Below, piece after piece: positions 32,634 to 42,600 of a DNA stretch of 64,000 nt. Every line of letters starts with the position of its first letter. The first letter of the stretch is position 1. This stretch comes from Parachryseolinea silvisoli (GTDB lineage: Bacteria > Bacteroidota > Bacteroidia > Cytophagales > Cyclobacteriaceae), in contig NZ_JAIOAO010000003.1 in NCBI RefSeq assembly GCF_021190955.1, forward strand, positions 1,364,001 to 1,428,000. Direction: 5' to 3'. A program made the translations under genes and the position numbers. The notes beneath the pieces are model-generated. The model made no database searches. It had not been told where the DNA came from and saw only the letters and a list, made by a program, of their open reading frames with translations.

Positions 32634-33248
32634 TTAGTTACCAATGATATAGCGGAAGCCGAGGGTCGGGTTGAACGAATCCACGCCGAAAACGAACTCA
32701 GATTGCTTGTCATCGTCCGAGTCAGAATCTTTGTCGGGGTCGACAGATGTGTAGGATATTCCACTTAATTCGAAGTCCAACGACCATTTATCGCTGATGA
32801 AATATGCGAATCCAGGAGATGCGCGGAAGCGGAACATGCCTGATTTCGTTTCGTCGAAATCCTCCGGATCTACTTTCCGGGAGCCAAAACCAAGAGCACC
32901 TTCTACAAAGAAAGCAAACTTGTCGTTGGGGGTGAACATATAGTAGCGTGCGAAGGGCTCGAACAAAAAATCTGTTACTTTATATTCGCCATTGAATTCG
33001 TCCCAATTCTCGCGGTTGCTGCTAGCGAAGTCCAGGTTAAGGCCGACGGCAAAATTATCGGCAACAAAATAACCAAAGGACGGGGTAAAAGAGAATGTGT
33101 TGTTTGTTGCATCGTCGCCTGCCGTCTCTTGTTTCTGAGAAGTGTACCCGATGCCACCACCCAGTAACATGTTACCGGCTGTTGTTTGTGCCTGGGCATA
33201 GCCCGCAACGCCTACAGCGAGCACGCAAATCGAGAGAAGTTTTTTCAT
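32634..33248 (-). CDS. Outer-membrane beta-barrel protein, three-paralogue group
   Basis: 204 residues. Signal MKKLLSICVLAVGVAGYAQA, then QTTAGNMLLGGGIGYTSQKQ. Diagnostic stretches shared with the next two genes are FGYFVADNFAVGLNLDF, FARYYMFTPNDKFAFFVEGA, SPGFAYFISDKWSLDFELSG and the C-terminus NPTLGFRYIIGN. This is the OMP_b-brl (OmpW/OmpA-like barrel) pattern. The C-terminal aromatic fits BAM recognition. The barrel probably spans the outer membrane with short acidic loops (DPDKDSDSDDDK, possibly cation-binding). Ligand unknown. It has its own terminator and, from the gap upstream, its own promoter. Confidence 0.85.
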   Translation of the reverse strand: MKKLLSICVLAVGVAGYAQAQTTAGNMLLGGGIGYTSQKQETAGDDATNNTFSFTPSFGYFVADNFAVGLNLDFASSNRENWDEFNGEYKVTDFLFEPFARYYMFTPNDKFAFFVEGALGFGSRKVDPEDFDETKSGMFRFRASPGFAYFISDKWSLDFELSGISYTSVDPDKDSDSDDDKQSEFVFGVDSFNPTLGFRYIIGN

Positions 33249-33596
33249 ACGTGTTGTTTGTTGTTTAGATGTGTTTAATTTATTACATCAACTATACGGA
33301 AAACAATCGTATTGGTTACTTATATAATTCGATAAACCTGCATCTCGCTTCATCAGGAAGCATCATGTATAGTCGGTTCGTCTTCTCTTGCCGGCTGTTA
33401 ATCGAGAATATTGTATGTTTATTATCTTCCCACCTCCCCCAGCTTATACCTTATTTATGTAAAAAAATTAACATAAAAGCAACAACGGCGGGCTTCGACA
33501 TTGCTATTCTGCAATAATCTGACACCGCCGTTGATCCGTTGATTTCGCTCAACGATACCGTTGTGAATTGATACCCCATAACAATGGGGCTACCCG
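33249..33596. other. Intergenic region with one long hairpin
   Basis: 348 bases between beta-barrel genes. It holds perfect 9-bp arms caacggcgg (33483-33491) and ccgccgttg (33525-33533), with an inner attgc/gcaat pairing. On the minus strand a T-rich tract follows some bases later, so this may be the terminator of the gene ending at 33597. A short palindrome ccccat-aaca-atgggg lies at 33572-33587. The plus-strand frame at 33269-33517 is not convincing as a gene. Confidence 0.5.
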
Positions 33597-34214
33597 TTAT
33601 TTACCAATAAAATGGCGAAAACCCAGGTAAGGATTTAGCGACGATACGCCAAACATGAAACTGGAGGTTTTGCCGTTTCCTGCATCAGCATCTGTCCGCT
33701 GATCACTGGAGGAATAGGAAATGCCGCTCAACTGCAAATCCAGTGCCCATTTATCACTAAGGAAATAACTAAAACCGGGTGAAAGACGCGCCGTGAAGAT
33801 ATTCGTTTTAAATTCGTCATCATTTGTACCTCTGAACTTTGCAACACCAAAACCCACCGCGGCTTCAGCATTGAATGCAAATTTTGCGTTCGAAGTAAAC
33901 ATGTAGTAGCGGACGAATGGCGCTATGGTTGTATTGGTATTTTTTGCATCTGTATCGATCGCATCCAGGTAATCAAAGTTGGACTTGATTTGTGAGAAGT
34001 TCGTCTCCAACCCAACCGCCAGATTGTCGACCACGAAATAACCGAATTGCTGATTGGCATTGAACGTCTTATGCTTTGACTCCCCATACACAGACTCGCT
34101 CGTCTGCGTTGAATATCCAACATTACCGCCGATCATCATCTTGCCGGCTGTTACCTGTGCCTGTACATACCCCGCCATGAGCGCCAGTGCGCAAAATGCT
34201 AAAAGCTTTCTCAT
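33597..34214 (-). CDS. Outer-membrane beta-barrel protein, three-paralogue group
   Basis: 205 residues from the ATG at 34214. Signal MRKLLAFCALALMAGYVQA is almost the same as that of the next gene (MKKLLALCALALTVGYVQA). Shared barrel segments are FGYFVVDNLAVGLETNF, FVRYYMFTSNAKFAFNAEAA, SPGFSYFLSDKWALDLQLSG and the end NPYLGFRHFIGK. Predicted outer-membrane barrel, ligand unknown. Only 5 bases separate it from the upstream paralogue, so the two form one operon and most likely arose by tandem duplication. GTG at 34220 is a less likely start. Confidence 0.85.
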   Translation of the reverse strand: MRKLLAFCALALMAGYVQAQVTAGKMMIGGNVGYSTQTSESVYGESKHKTFNANQQFGYFVVDNLAVGLETNFSQIKSNFDYLDAIDTDAKNTNTTIAPFVRYYMFTSNAKFAFNAEAAVGFGVAKFRGTNDDEFKTNIFTARLSPGFSYFLSDKWALDLQLSGISYSSSDQRTDADAGNGKTSSFMFGVSSLNPYLGFRHFIGK

Positions 34215-34219
34215 AACCA

Positions 34220-34843
34220 CTACTTACCGATAAAGTAGCGAAAACCTAAAGAAGGATTCAGTGACGATGCGCCGAATTTGAAAGACGAGCTTTTATCGTT
34301 TTCCGCGTCATCATCTGTATTTGGATCATTCGAGGAGTAGGCTATACCACTCAACTGCAGGTCAAGCGCCCATTTCTCGTTAAAGAAGTAATTGAAGCCC
34401 GGCGATAAGCGCGTATTGAAGCTTTTACCCTTAATATCCTCGTCGCTGTAATAGGGATCAGTCCTGGAAAAGCCTATGCCTACCGAGGCCTCTGCATAAA
34501 AGGCAAACTTTTCGTTTGGTGTGAACACATAGTAGCGGACAAACGGCGCCAGGATTGTTTCACTCGATGTAGCTTCATCGTCGACATTATACGGGATATT
34601 ATCGCTATTTTTTTGATGGGTATAATTCACCGAAAGTCCAATACCCAGGTTGTCCGCAACAAAATAACCGAACTGCGGATTGATGGTAAGTGTTTTCGAC
34701 TCTATTTCGCGATCTACCCCCCAATTACTTTTTTGAGACTGATACCCAATATTACCGCCGAACATCATTCCTCCCGCATTGGTCTGTGCTTGTACATATC
34801 CCACGGTCAGCGCCAGCGCGCAAAGTGCTAAAAGTTTTTTCAT
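34220..34843 (-). CDS. Outer-membrane beta-barrel protein, three-paralogue group
   Basis: 207 residues. Signal MKKLLALCALALTVGYVQA, mature start QTNAGGMMFGGNIGYQSQKS. Shared barrel strands are FGYFVADNLGIGLSVNY, FVRYYVFTPNEKFAFYAEAS, SPGFNYFFNEKWALDLQLSG and the C-terminal NPSLGFRYFIGK. Loops differ most among the paralogues (PYNVDDEATSSE; DPNTDDDAENDK), the usual pattern for surface-exposed turns. First gene of the two-gene barrel operon. The upstream gap to hutU is 71 bases and contains an AT-rich palindrome-like stretch (agtatatctatact) that may belong to its promoter. Confidence 0.85.
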   Translation of the reverse strand: MKKLLALCALALTVGYVQAQTNAGGMMFGGNIGYQSQKSNWGVDREIESKTLTINPQFGYFVADNLGIGLSVNYTHQKNSDNIPYNVDDEATSSETILAPFVRYYVFTPNEKFAFYAEASVGIGFSRTDPYYSDEDIKGKSFNTRLSPGFNYFFNEKWALDLQLSGIAYSSNDPNTDDDAENDKSSSFKFGASSLNPSLGFRYFIGK

Positions 34844-34914
34844 ACGTGTTTTTTCTGGTTAGATAGTTATAGTATAGATATACTGCCTAACTCGAAAAAC
34901 CGTGCCAAAAACAT

Positions 34915-36918
34915 TTATTGCAAAAATCGGAGCAACTCGGGATCAACGGCATGGGGAAGCGTGACTTGCATTGCGCTACTTTGCTTCACCCGATTAATGG
35001 AAAATATAGCGTGTTCATTACCCGCCCATGCTCTTCGGGCAATGCCATTATTGACATCAAAAAATAGCATAGACCGCAAGCGGCGTTCGGCTTCTATGCT
35101 GCCGTCCAGCAACATGCCAAAGCCGCCGTTGATCACTTCGCCCCACCCCACACCGCCACCATTGTGGATCGACACCCAGGTGGCGCCCCGGAAAGAGTCG
35201 CCAATGACGTTATGTACGGCCATGTCGGCAGTGAAACGTGAGCCGTCGTAAATATTGGAAGTTTCGCGGTATGGACTGTCCGTGCCGGAGACGTCATGAT
35301 GATCGCGCCCCAATACTATTGCACCGACGCGCCCCACGCGAATAGCATTGTTGAGGGCCAGTGCCAGGGCAATACGGCCGGCGGCATCGGCATAGAGTAT
35401 ACGCGCTTTGGATCCTACCACCAGCTTATTCTGTTGGGCCTGGCGAATCCATTGGATGTTATCCTGGAGTTGCGGATGTATCTCCGGAGGCGCCTCGCGT
35501 AGCATCGACTCCAACACTTCTGCGGCCAGCCTGTCCGTGACGGCCAGGTCTTCGTCTTTACCGGAGGTACATACCCAGCGGAAGGGGCCAAAACCGTAGT
35601 CAAAACATAGCGGTCCCATGATGTCTTGTACATAGGAAGGATATCGGAAGTTGATACCGTCGGCGGCCATAACGTCGGCGCCGGCGCGGGAGGCCTCGAG
35701 CAGGAATGCATTGCCGTAGTCGAAGAAATAGGTGCCACGTGTCGTGTGCTTATGGATCGCTCGGGCGTGTCGGCGTAAGGATTCCTGCACCTGATCACGA
35801 AATGCTGCGGGATCTTCGGCCATGAGCTTGTTGGCATCGTCAAAGCTCATGCCCGCAGGATAATAACCACCGGCCCATGGGTTGTGCAACGAGGTCTGGT
35901 CAGAGCCCAGATCAATGTATAGCTGCTCCTGGTCGAACTTCTCCCATACATCTACGATATTGCCCTGGTAGGCAATTGATACAACCTCTTTCTTTGCTTG
36001 CGCCGCGCGTACGCGCACGCATAGTTTATCCAGATCGTCTGTGATCTCGTCTACCCAGCCCTGGGCATGCCGTTTTTCGGTAGCCTGGCGGTTTACGTCT
36101 GCGACTACCGATATACATCCGGCGATATTGCCGGCCTTGGGTTGTGCGCCGCTCATGCCGCCGAGGCCTGATGTAACAAACAGCTTGCCTGCGAGGCCCT
36201 CTCCTGCCCGACTGATCATACGGCCGGCATTAAGTATCGTGATGGTTGTGCCGTGTACTATGCCTTGCGGGCCGATGTACATGTACGACCCTGCGGTCAT
36301 CTGTCCGTATTGTGTTACGCCGAGCGCATTGAATCGCTCCCAATCATCTTGCTTTGAATAGTTGGGGATCATCATGCCGTTGGTGACCACTACACGCGGT
36401 GCTTCGGGCGACGACGGAAATAACCCCATGGGGTGCCCCGAGTACATATGTAGCGTTTGGTCGTTGGTGATCCTCGACAAGTATTGCATGGTAAGCCGGT
36501 ATTGGGCCCAGTTCTGAAATACTGCACCGTTGCCACCGTAGGTAATCAACTCGTGGGCGTGTTGGGCAACGGCAGGATCCAGATTGTTCTGGATCATGAG
36601 CATGATTGCGGCGGCCTGCGGGGACTGCGCGGGGTATTCGTGCAGCGGTCGGGCATGCATGGCATAGTCGGGCCGGAAGCGGTGCATATAGATCCGTCCA
36701 TGGGTGATCAGCTCCTGGTAAAATTCCGGCGCGAGCACGGCATGGTGCTGCGGATGGAAGTAACGCAACGCGTTTTGTACCGCCAGCTTTTTCTCCGCGG
36801 GTGTGAGTATGTCTTTCCGCCGGGGCGCGTGGCTCACGGTAGGGTCATACGCTTTTGCCGGTGGCAGTACATCGGGAATGCCTTCGCGTATCTGCTCCTG
36901 GAAGGAACGTGTGGTCAT
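34915..36918 (-). CDS. hutU: Urocanate hydratase
   Basis: 667 residues, the long urocanase form found in Bacteroidota; the E. coli-type enzyme is about 555. It converts urocanate to imidazolone-propionate in histidine breakdown, using tightly bound NAD. Marks are HMYSGHPMGLFPSSPEAPR, QMTAGSYMYIGPQGIVHGT, the NAD-site stretch TSGLGGMSGAQPKAGNIAG and the C-terminal SIHNGGGVGWGEVINGGFGM. No other hut genes (hutH, hutI, ftcD) are in this window. It is the last gene of an operon starting at accA, and its ATG overlaps the stop of the patatin gene by ATGA, so translation is coupled. Confidence 0.93.
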   Translation of the reverse strand: MTTRSFQEQIREGIPDVLPPAKAYDPTVSHAPRRKDILTPAEKKLAVQNALRYFHPQHHAVLAPEFYQELITHGRIYMHRFRPDYAMHARPLHEYPAQSPQAAAIMLMIQNNLDPAVAQHAHELITYGGNGAVFQNWAQYRLTMQYLSRITNDQTLHMYSGHPMGLFPSSPEAPRVVVTNGMMIPNYSKQDDWERFNALGVTQYGQMTAGSYMYIGPQGIVHGTTITILNAGRMISRAGEGLAGKLFVTSGLGGMSGAQPKAGNIAGCISVVADVNRQATEKRHAQGWVDEITDDLDKLCVRVRAAQAKKEVVSIAYQGNIVDVWEKFDQEQLYIDLGSDQTSLHNPWAGGYYPAGMSFDDANKLMAEDPAAFRDQVQESLRRHARAIHKHTTRGTYFFDYGNAFLLEASRAGADVMAADGINFRYPSYVQDIMGPLCFDYGFGPFRWVCTSGKDEDLAVTDRLAAEVLESMLREAPPEIHPQLQDNIQWIRQAQQNKLVVGSKARILYADAAGRIALALALNNAIRVGRVGAIVLGRDHHDVSGTDSPYRETSNIYDGSRFTADMAVHNVIGDSFRGATWVSIHNGGGVGWGEVINGGFGMLLDGSIEAERRLRSMLFFDVNNGIARRAWAGNEHAIFSINRVKQSSAMQVTLPHAVDPELLRFLQ

Positions 36919-37682
36919 ATTGCTTTTTTCTGTTGGAAGTCGGCTGCTGTGAAGTGTTCCCTGGTAAACTCGTACCCAATGGTAAACAGCTCGCGCGCCC
37001 GTCCCAACTCAAAACCACTCACCTTCCCCACTTCGGGCGGCTCGATCAGTATATCACAAAGTCCTTTGCTTTCGGTTGTATTGCCGTTGATTGCAATGAG
37101 TAAGCTTCGCTCGATCACGTTTTTGAAATTCTTCACATCGAATTCTGTTCCGATGTGATTACAGTGCGAGCCGATCAAGAGGTCGCATTCCTTGCGGATC
37201 TGCGCGGCGGGCATGTTGTCCGCGAGGCCGCCATCGACGTAGGTCTTACCGTTTACGTGTACGGGGTTGAAGACAGCCGGTACACAACATGATGCAATAA
37301 TGGCAGGGATCAGCTCGCCGGAGCGGAAGTAGTCGGCGCTGCCGCGGCGAATGTCGGTCGCGGCAATGACGAGCGGGATCTTTAGCGCTTCGAACGAGTT
37401 CTCCGGTATAAATTTTGCCAGCACGCTGCTTAACCCTTCGAGGTTTAGTAGCCCCGTCATGGCCCAGGCCGGCCGTATCGAACGGAAGAAGCTCGTTGCC
37501 AATATTGCTTCGAGAATCTTATCGGGTGAATAACCGTACGCATAGAGCGCGCCGACGATCGACCCTGCGCTCGTACCGGCCATACAGCTGACCTCGACCC
37601 CCATTTCTTCCAATGCCTTTAATACGCCGATGTGAGAAATGCCTCTGGCGCCTCCCCCGGAAAGAACAACTCCGATTTTCAT
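36915..37682 (-). CDS. Patatin-like phospholipase (RssA-like)
   Basis: 255 residues. Oxyanion loop LSGGGARGISHIGVLKAL, nucleophile Ser in MAGTSAGSIVGAL (GxSxG), and catalytic Asp in YVDGGLADNMP (DGG). The serine-aspartate dyad is therefore complete. This is the bacterial patatin/RssA type that hydrolyses acyl esters, probably phospholipid or lysolipid in the cytoplasm or on the inner face of the membrane. No signal peptide. It follows the metallo-hydrolase gene by 12 bases and overlaps hutU. Position downstream of accA fits a role in lipid turnover (inference). Confidence 0.9.
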   Translation of the reverse strand: MKIGVVLSGGGARGISHIGVLKALEEMGVEVSCMAGTSAGSIVGALYAYGYSPDKILEAILATSFFRSIRPAWAMTGLLNLEGLSSVLAKFIPENSFEALKIPLVIAATDIRRGSADYFRSGELIPAIIASCCVPAVFNPVHVNGKTYVDGGLADNMPAAQIRKECDLLIGSHCNHIGTEFDVKNFKNVIERSLLIAINGNTTESKGLCDILIEPPEVGKVSGFELGRARELFTIGYEFTREHFTAADFQQKKAI

Positions 37683-37694
37683 GCTGAAATTATT

Positions 37695-38531
37695 TTAGCG
37701 GATGTCCGCTAGCGAAAATGTTTGATCTACCCGCACACCCTTCTCGGTACGTTTTACTGTACAACATTCATGCACAGGGTCGTGCTCAAAAAAAAGTATA
37801 TAGCCCTGGTCGGCGGCTTCGTTGAGAAACGCCTCTTTTTCCTCCAATGTCAGGAGTGGCCGTGTATCGTAGCCCATCACATACGGTAATGGTATGTGGC
37901 CAATGGATGGCAACAGGTCTGCCATGTATACCAATGTCTTGCCTTTATACCGGATCTTGGGAATCATCATTTTTTCGGTATGGCCGGAGACTGACAAGAT
38001 GTCGAACTGCGGAAAGGTCGCGGCCACTGGCTCCACAAACTTCAGGTGGCCACTTTGCTGCATCGGTTCAATATTCTCGCGAATAAAGCTTGCTTTCTCG
38101 CGCGGGTTGGGCCGTGTGGCCCACGTCCAATGGTCGGCGTTTGACCAATACGTCGCGTTTTTGAACGTCAGCTCCAATTTGGCGTTTTCATACCGCACAC
38201 CACCGCCGCAGTGGTCGAAGTGCAGGTGCGTCAGGAACATATCGGTTACATCACCTTCCGAGAAGCCCGCTTTTTGCAGCGACCCGATGAGCGAGTCGCC
38301 GCCATGCAGGTGGTAATGGCTAAAGAATTTTTCGTCTTGTTTGGTGCCTATGCCGTTGTCAATCAGGATCAGCTTGTTGCCGTCTTCGATCAGCAGGCAA
38401 CGCATGGCCCAGGTGCAGAGATTACTTTCGTCTGCAGGGTTGGTCTTTTGCCAGAGGCTCTTGGGTACGACGCCAAACATGGCGCCGCCGTCGAGTTTAA
38501 ATAAACCGGTATTGATTACGTGGAGCCTCAT
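37695..38531 (-). CDS. MBL-fold metallo-hydrolase
   Basis: 278 residues of the metallo-beta-lactamase fold. The metal motif is FLTHLHFDHCGGG (HxHxDH). DNGIGTK comes before it, the second-metal histidine is probably in SVSGHTEKMM, and the bridging Asp is in VYMADLLPS. The N-terminal HVINTGLFKLDGGAMFGVVP resembles the AttM/AiiA-like lactonase and related hydrolase groups, which split acyl-homoserine lactones or similar esters. Activity here is not known. No signal peptide, so cytoplasmic. It follows accA by 6 bases and precedes the patatin gene by 12, so it belongs to the same operon. Confidence 0.87.
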   Translation of the reverse strand: MRLHVINTGLFKLDGGAMFGVVPKSLWQKTNPADESNLCTWAMRCLLIEDGNKLILIDNGIGTKQDEKFFSHYHLHGGDSLIGSLQKAGFSEGDVTDMFLTHLHFDHCGGGVRYENAKLELTFKNATYWSNADHWTWATRPNPREKASFIRENIEPMQQSGHLKFVEPVAATFPQFDILSVSGHTEKMMIPKIRYKGKTLVYMADLLPSIGHIPLPYVMGYDTRPLLTLEEKEAFLNEAADQGYILFFEHDPVHECCTVKRTEKGVRVDQTFSLADIR

Positions 38532-38537
38532 GCCTGG

Positions 38538-39485
38538 CTATTCGCGCACAACGCCCATAGAACAGAACTTATCAATGCGTTGCTCGATGAGTGTTTCAGG
38601 GTTAATCTTCTGCAGCTCGGCCGTTGTTTCAAGGATTACCCGCTTTACTTCGTGGGCCATCCATTTCACATCGGTATGGGCACCGCCCAGGGGCTCGCGG
38701 ATGATGCCATCTACCAGCTTGAGCGTCGACATGTCTTTAGCGGTGAGCTTCAGGAGCTCGGCAGCCTGTTCTTTATAGTCCCAGCTGCGCCACAGGATGG
38801 TGGAGCAATTTTCGGGTGAAATCACTGAATACCAGGAGTTTTCAAGCATCAATACACGGTCGCCGATGCCGATACCCAGCGCGCCGCCGGAAGCACCCTC
38901 ACCGATCACGATACAGATCACGGGCACTTTCAGACCAAACATCTCCTTCAGGTTGCGGGCAATGGCTTCACCCTGGCCACGCTCTTCTGCCTCCAGGCCG
39001 GGAAAGGCACCTGGGGTATCGATGAAGGTGACGATGGGCTTGTTGAACTTCTCGGCCATTTTCATGAGCCGGAGTGCCTTGCGGTAACCTTCCGGATTTG
39101 CCATGCCGAAGTTACGGAGCTGGCGTTGCTTGGTGTTGCGGCCCTTTTGCTGACCAATCAGCATAAAGGTTTGCCCTTCAATGGTGCCGAAGCCGCCTAC
39201 CATGGCCTTGTCGTCCGCAACCGTACGGTCGCCGTGAATTTCTATAAAATCAGATGTGATCTCGTAGATGTAATCCAAGGTGTACGGGCGGTCTGGATGC
39301 CTGGAAAGCTGTACCCGTTGCCAACCTGTCAAATTTTGAAAGGTCTCTTTCTTCAGGTCGAGAATTTTCTTTTCGAGTGCTTTCACAGCTGCTTGTACTT
39401 CCTTGTCGCTGTCGCTGGCCAAGCTCTGCATATCTCCTAATTTCGCCTCCAAGGCAGCGATCGGCTTTTCAAAATCCAATAGCAT
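38538..39485 (-). CDS. accA: Acetyl-CoA carboxylase carboxyltransferase, alpha subunit
   Basis: 315 residues, close to E. coli AccA (319). The N-terminus [20 protein letters not shown] is followed by the crotonase-like core: [60 protein letters not shown] and [20 protein letters not shown]. With AccD it transfers the carboxyl group from biotin to acetyl-CoA, giving malonyl-CoA for fatty-acid synthesis. The AccD gene is not in the window. It starts a four-gene operon (accA, MBL hydrolase, patatin, hutU). An exact -7 element TAACTTTG lies 20 bases upstream of its start. Confidence 0.95.
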   Translation of the reverse strand: MLLDFEKPIAALEAKLGDMQSLASDSDKEVQAAVKALEKKILDLKKETFQNLTGWQRVQLSRHPDRPYTLDYIYEITSDFIEIHGDRTVADDKAMVGGFGTIEGQTFMLIGQQKGRNTKQRQLRNFGMANPEGYRKALRLMKMAEKFNKPIVTFIDTPGAFPGLEAEERGQGEAIARNLKEMFGLKVPVICIVIGEGASGGALGIGIGDRVLMLENSWYSVISPENCSTILWRSWDYKEQAAELLKLTAKDMSTLKLVDGIIREPLGGAHTDVKWMAHEVKRVILETTAELQKINPETLIEQRIDKFCSMGVVRE

Positions 39486-39504
39486 ATAGTGGTTTTTGTC
39501 GGCA

Positions 39505-39512
39505 CAAAGTTA
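39505..39512 (-). promoter_or_regulatory. Candidate -7 element of accA operon, TAACTTTG
   Basis: Exact TAnnTTTG on the minus strand, 19 bases before the accA ATG. The region 19 bases further up reads ATTAC rather than TTTG, so the -33 box is weak. Confidence 0.5.
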
Positions 39513-39590
39513 AAAGGATTGTGAAATATCGGTAATGAATCTCCGGAAAAGTGCGGATTTATCAAAAAAGGTGCCGTCTGGGGGAAAAGA

Positions 39591-39628
39591 AAAGTGGAAG
39601 CGCTCCTGGCTGAGCTGCTTCCACCTTT
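39591..39628 (-). terminator. Terminator of giant subtilase gene
   Basis: Arms gtggaagc and gcttccac, extended by aaa/ttt outside and gctc/gagc inside, followed on the minus strand by a T-rich tail. Lies 29 bases beyond the stop at 39658. Confidence 0.8.
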
Positions 39629-39657
39629 AATAAGCTAACGGTTATTGCGGTTATCGG

Positions 39658-42600
39658 TTATTGTTTAATGAATTTCCGGATCTCGCGTTTTCCAACACCA
39701 TACTGGATCTGTACAAAGTATACTCCTGTTGTGAGGCCCAGCTTATTGGTGCTGATGCTGTAGTCGCGGAATTTGTCGGCACCACCTTGTTCGTGGAATT
39801 GCGCTACACCGCGCGGATCGAGGATCGAAAGTCCTACAGGTCCTTCAATCTCCGCCGACAGGCGAATGTTCAATACATCTTCTACTGGTACCGGATATAC
39901 AGACCATTTACCTGCAGCGCTTGTCTCTTCAACAATCGCCAGGGTTTCCGGTGATGCACCGCGTGCACTAGCCGCCGCCGGCGCTGCACCGTTGACGACG
40001 GTGAAATTCACTGTTAAAGGCTCGCCGTCTACGCCCAGGCCATTCCAGTTGGTGTAAGGCGTTGCAGTCAGGGTATAGGATCCTGGTGTTGCTGGCCACG
40101 GTACGTCAATTCCGTTGCCATTGTAGTTACCATTCAGGACGAACGCTTCTGCATTGTCTACGCGGAAGAATGCGCCGTTCAAGGTAAACACAATACTGCG
40201 TGGCAGTGGACCGCTGAAGTTCGCACGGATGTTGATCCCTTTATACTGCTGTCTGTTGATGTCGATCACGCCACCTTCGACCAGATTAGATACCTTGGGG
40301 CCGTTGTTCTTCACCACGTCGAAGCTGGTCACGTTGGTGGGGTTGTGCAGATGCAGGAACACTTCCTTCACCGGGCTGGCATAGCCACGGCCACCGCTGC
40401 GCGCGTACGCCCGCGCCTTGATGCTGTGCTCCTGGCCGTCGAGGTAGAAGATCAGCGGATAGAGGTCATACGGTGCGGTGTTGTCCAACTTGTATTGGTT
40501 GGTGACATCGTTGTCCCAGAAGCGCACACTGCCTACTGTCGCCGGGTTGGTGTTGGCACGCAGGGCGTAGAGCTTGAACTCCGGTCGCGATGCGTCCAGC
40601 CACAGGCTATCGGTAAAGGTCGTTACAACCTGACCGGTACGGGTGTTGATTACACTAAAGCTTTGCACACCATACGCTACCACCGACAGGTGGAAGATGG
40701 CGGAGTCGCTTGCGCCACGGGCATCGGTAGCCAGTACCCACAGGCTATACTCACCCTCCTGCCCTACGGCCGGGCTGATGGTATAGGTAGCGGTGCCGTT
40801 ACCTGAGCTCTTCAACGTTACGAAGGAAGGAGCATCGAGCAGCTGCACTGTTACCACAGAGTCGTCAGCATCGGTTGCTGTGAAGGTCACGTCTTTTGAT
40901 GTCAGCGTGGCTACCACGGCGGTGTCGATCGGCGCCAGTACGGGCGGTACATTTTGGATTACCGTCAGCTCAACCGGTATAAAGATCAGTGAGTTGTCAG
41001 GGTCGTTGCTGGCCAGTCGCAGGCTATCGCGGTATATACCGGCAGTCAGGTCTTCCGCATTAAACGTTACCGTTACGGTAGCGCTGCTACCGGGAGGTAC
41101 TGAGCCCGAAGTCGGTGACGTTGTGAGCCAGGGCGTTTCAGCCGGGCCGTCGAAGATCGCGATGTCGTCGACATCCCACGATGTACCGGTTGTCTCGGCG
41201 AGCGAGAGCAATACTACCTGCTCGATGTCGCCGGCAAAGCCCAGTCCGGAGAATATCGCGGTACCGTCAATGTAGATAGTGAAGTTGTCGGTCGCACGTT
41301 CTACGTCGATGCGCAGCTCAAAGTATCCTGCCGGAAGCGTTGTGGCGATCGGCTGGAAGGATCCGTTGCCTGCACCGTCGTTTATGAGGGCGTAGACGCT
41401 ACCATCGGACAATACGCGGAAGCGTGTGTTCACAAATTCAGCGGTCGGCGATTGCGGGATCACTTCCCATGTTGTGCCGGCGCTATTGTCAAAGTTCAAC
41501 TGAACGGACGTCGATGAGATCGGATCGGAACCTATCGCCACTTCCGGCGTAAAGGCCAATACCTGACCATTGCCGTCTGCCTCAGCATGGATGTGGTTGG
41601 TGCCTTCATAGGCATTGCCCGTACCTACATTCCATACGTCGCGTTGTGAGAACCAGCCCTGTTGACCATTTACGGTACCGATGTTGAAGTCTTCAAAGCC
41701 GGTGCTGTATTGAATGATCGATGCTTTTGTTGCGGGGCCACCTTGTGATAGTGCGCGCAGGTCGGCGGCTGACGCTGTCAGGGACTGCAGTGCTTCTTTG
41801 CCTGTCGTGATTGCTTTCACGGCAGCGGGTGCACGGGCCGGCAGCGGTGTATTACCGAAGGCGTAACGCAAGGTGCTGGCGCCACTGTTGCTGATCGTGA
41901 GTGTTTGCGTGGCTTGTTCCCCGACATACAGTTCTTCGACGAGCGAATCGGGTGTTACCGAAATCTCGGCCGGTTCACGTACGGTCAACGAGGCGACAAT
42001 GCCTGTCAGCGGGTCGGATGGTGCGTTGCTTGTTACCAGGATACCGGCAACATAGAAGCCAGGTCCGACGGCCGTGCCATCGAAGTGTGCGGCTACGTCA
42101 ACAGCCTCGCCTACCGGAATGGTTCCAGCGGCAGGGGCTACGGTGAGCCAAGGACGAGAGTCGCGTAAGATGACGACGTCGTCTATTTGTGCATACCAGT
42201 CGAAGTCGTCGGTGTTGGGGTCATAGTAGTGCCAACGCAGACGGAAGGTAGACGCATTTTGCAGGTAGTCTTGCAGCAACACCGTTACAAATTCACCGGG
42301 CAGGTCGAGCAGTGTGCCGTGATCTTCGTTCCAGTGCAGAACGTTTGTCCATGCTCCACCGTCGACTTGTATATCGAGGTCGAGGAAATCGAGGTTCAGG
42401 AAGTTCTGATAGTTGACATTGTATTGTACGGCAATGTCTTTATAGCCAGGGACAGTAATGGTCGGCGTGAGTAGTTCCGTATCGAACTCAGCAAAGCCGG
42501 CAGCATCACTGCTGACTGTGGCGGCCTCGCCAGTGCCCGCATAGTTGCCTTCACCATAGTCGGCGGCAAACTTCCAGACTACATCCGTACCGGCGTTGTC

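Noticed and set aside
33269-33517. 82-codon frame in the barrel-array intergenic region
   Set aside because: Low-complexity start, AT-rich, no conserved-looking sequence and overlaps a hairpin.
36457-37158. 233-codon plus-strand frame opposite hutU/patatin
   Set aside because: Spans the coupled junction of two confident genes and shows no family features.
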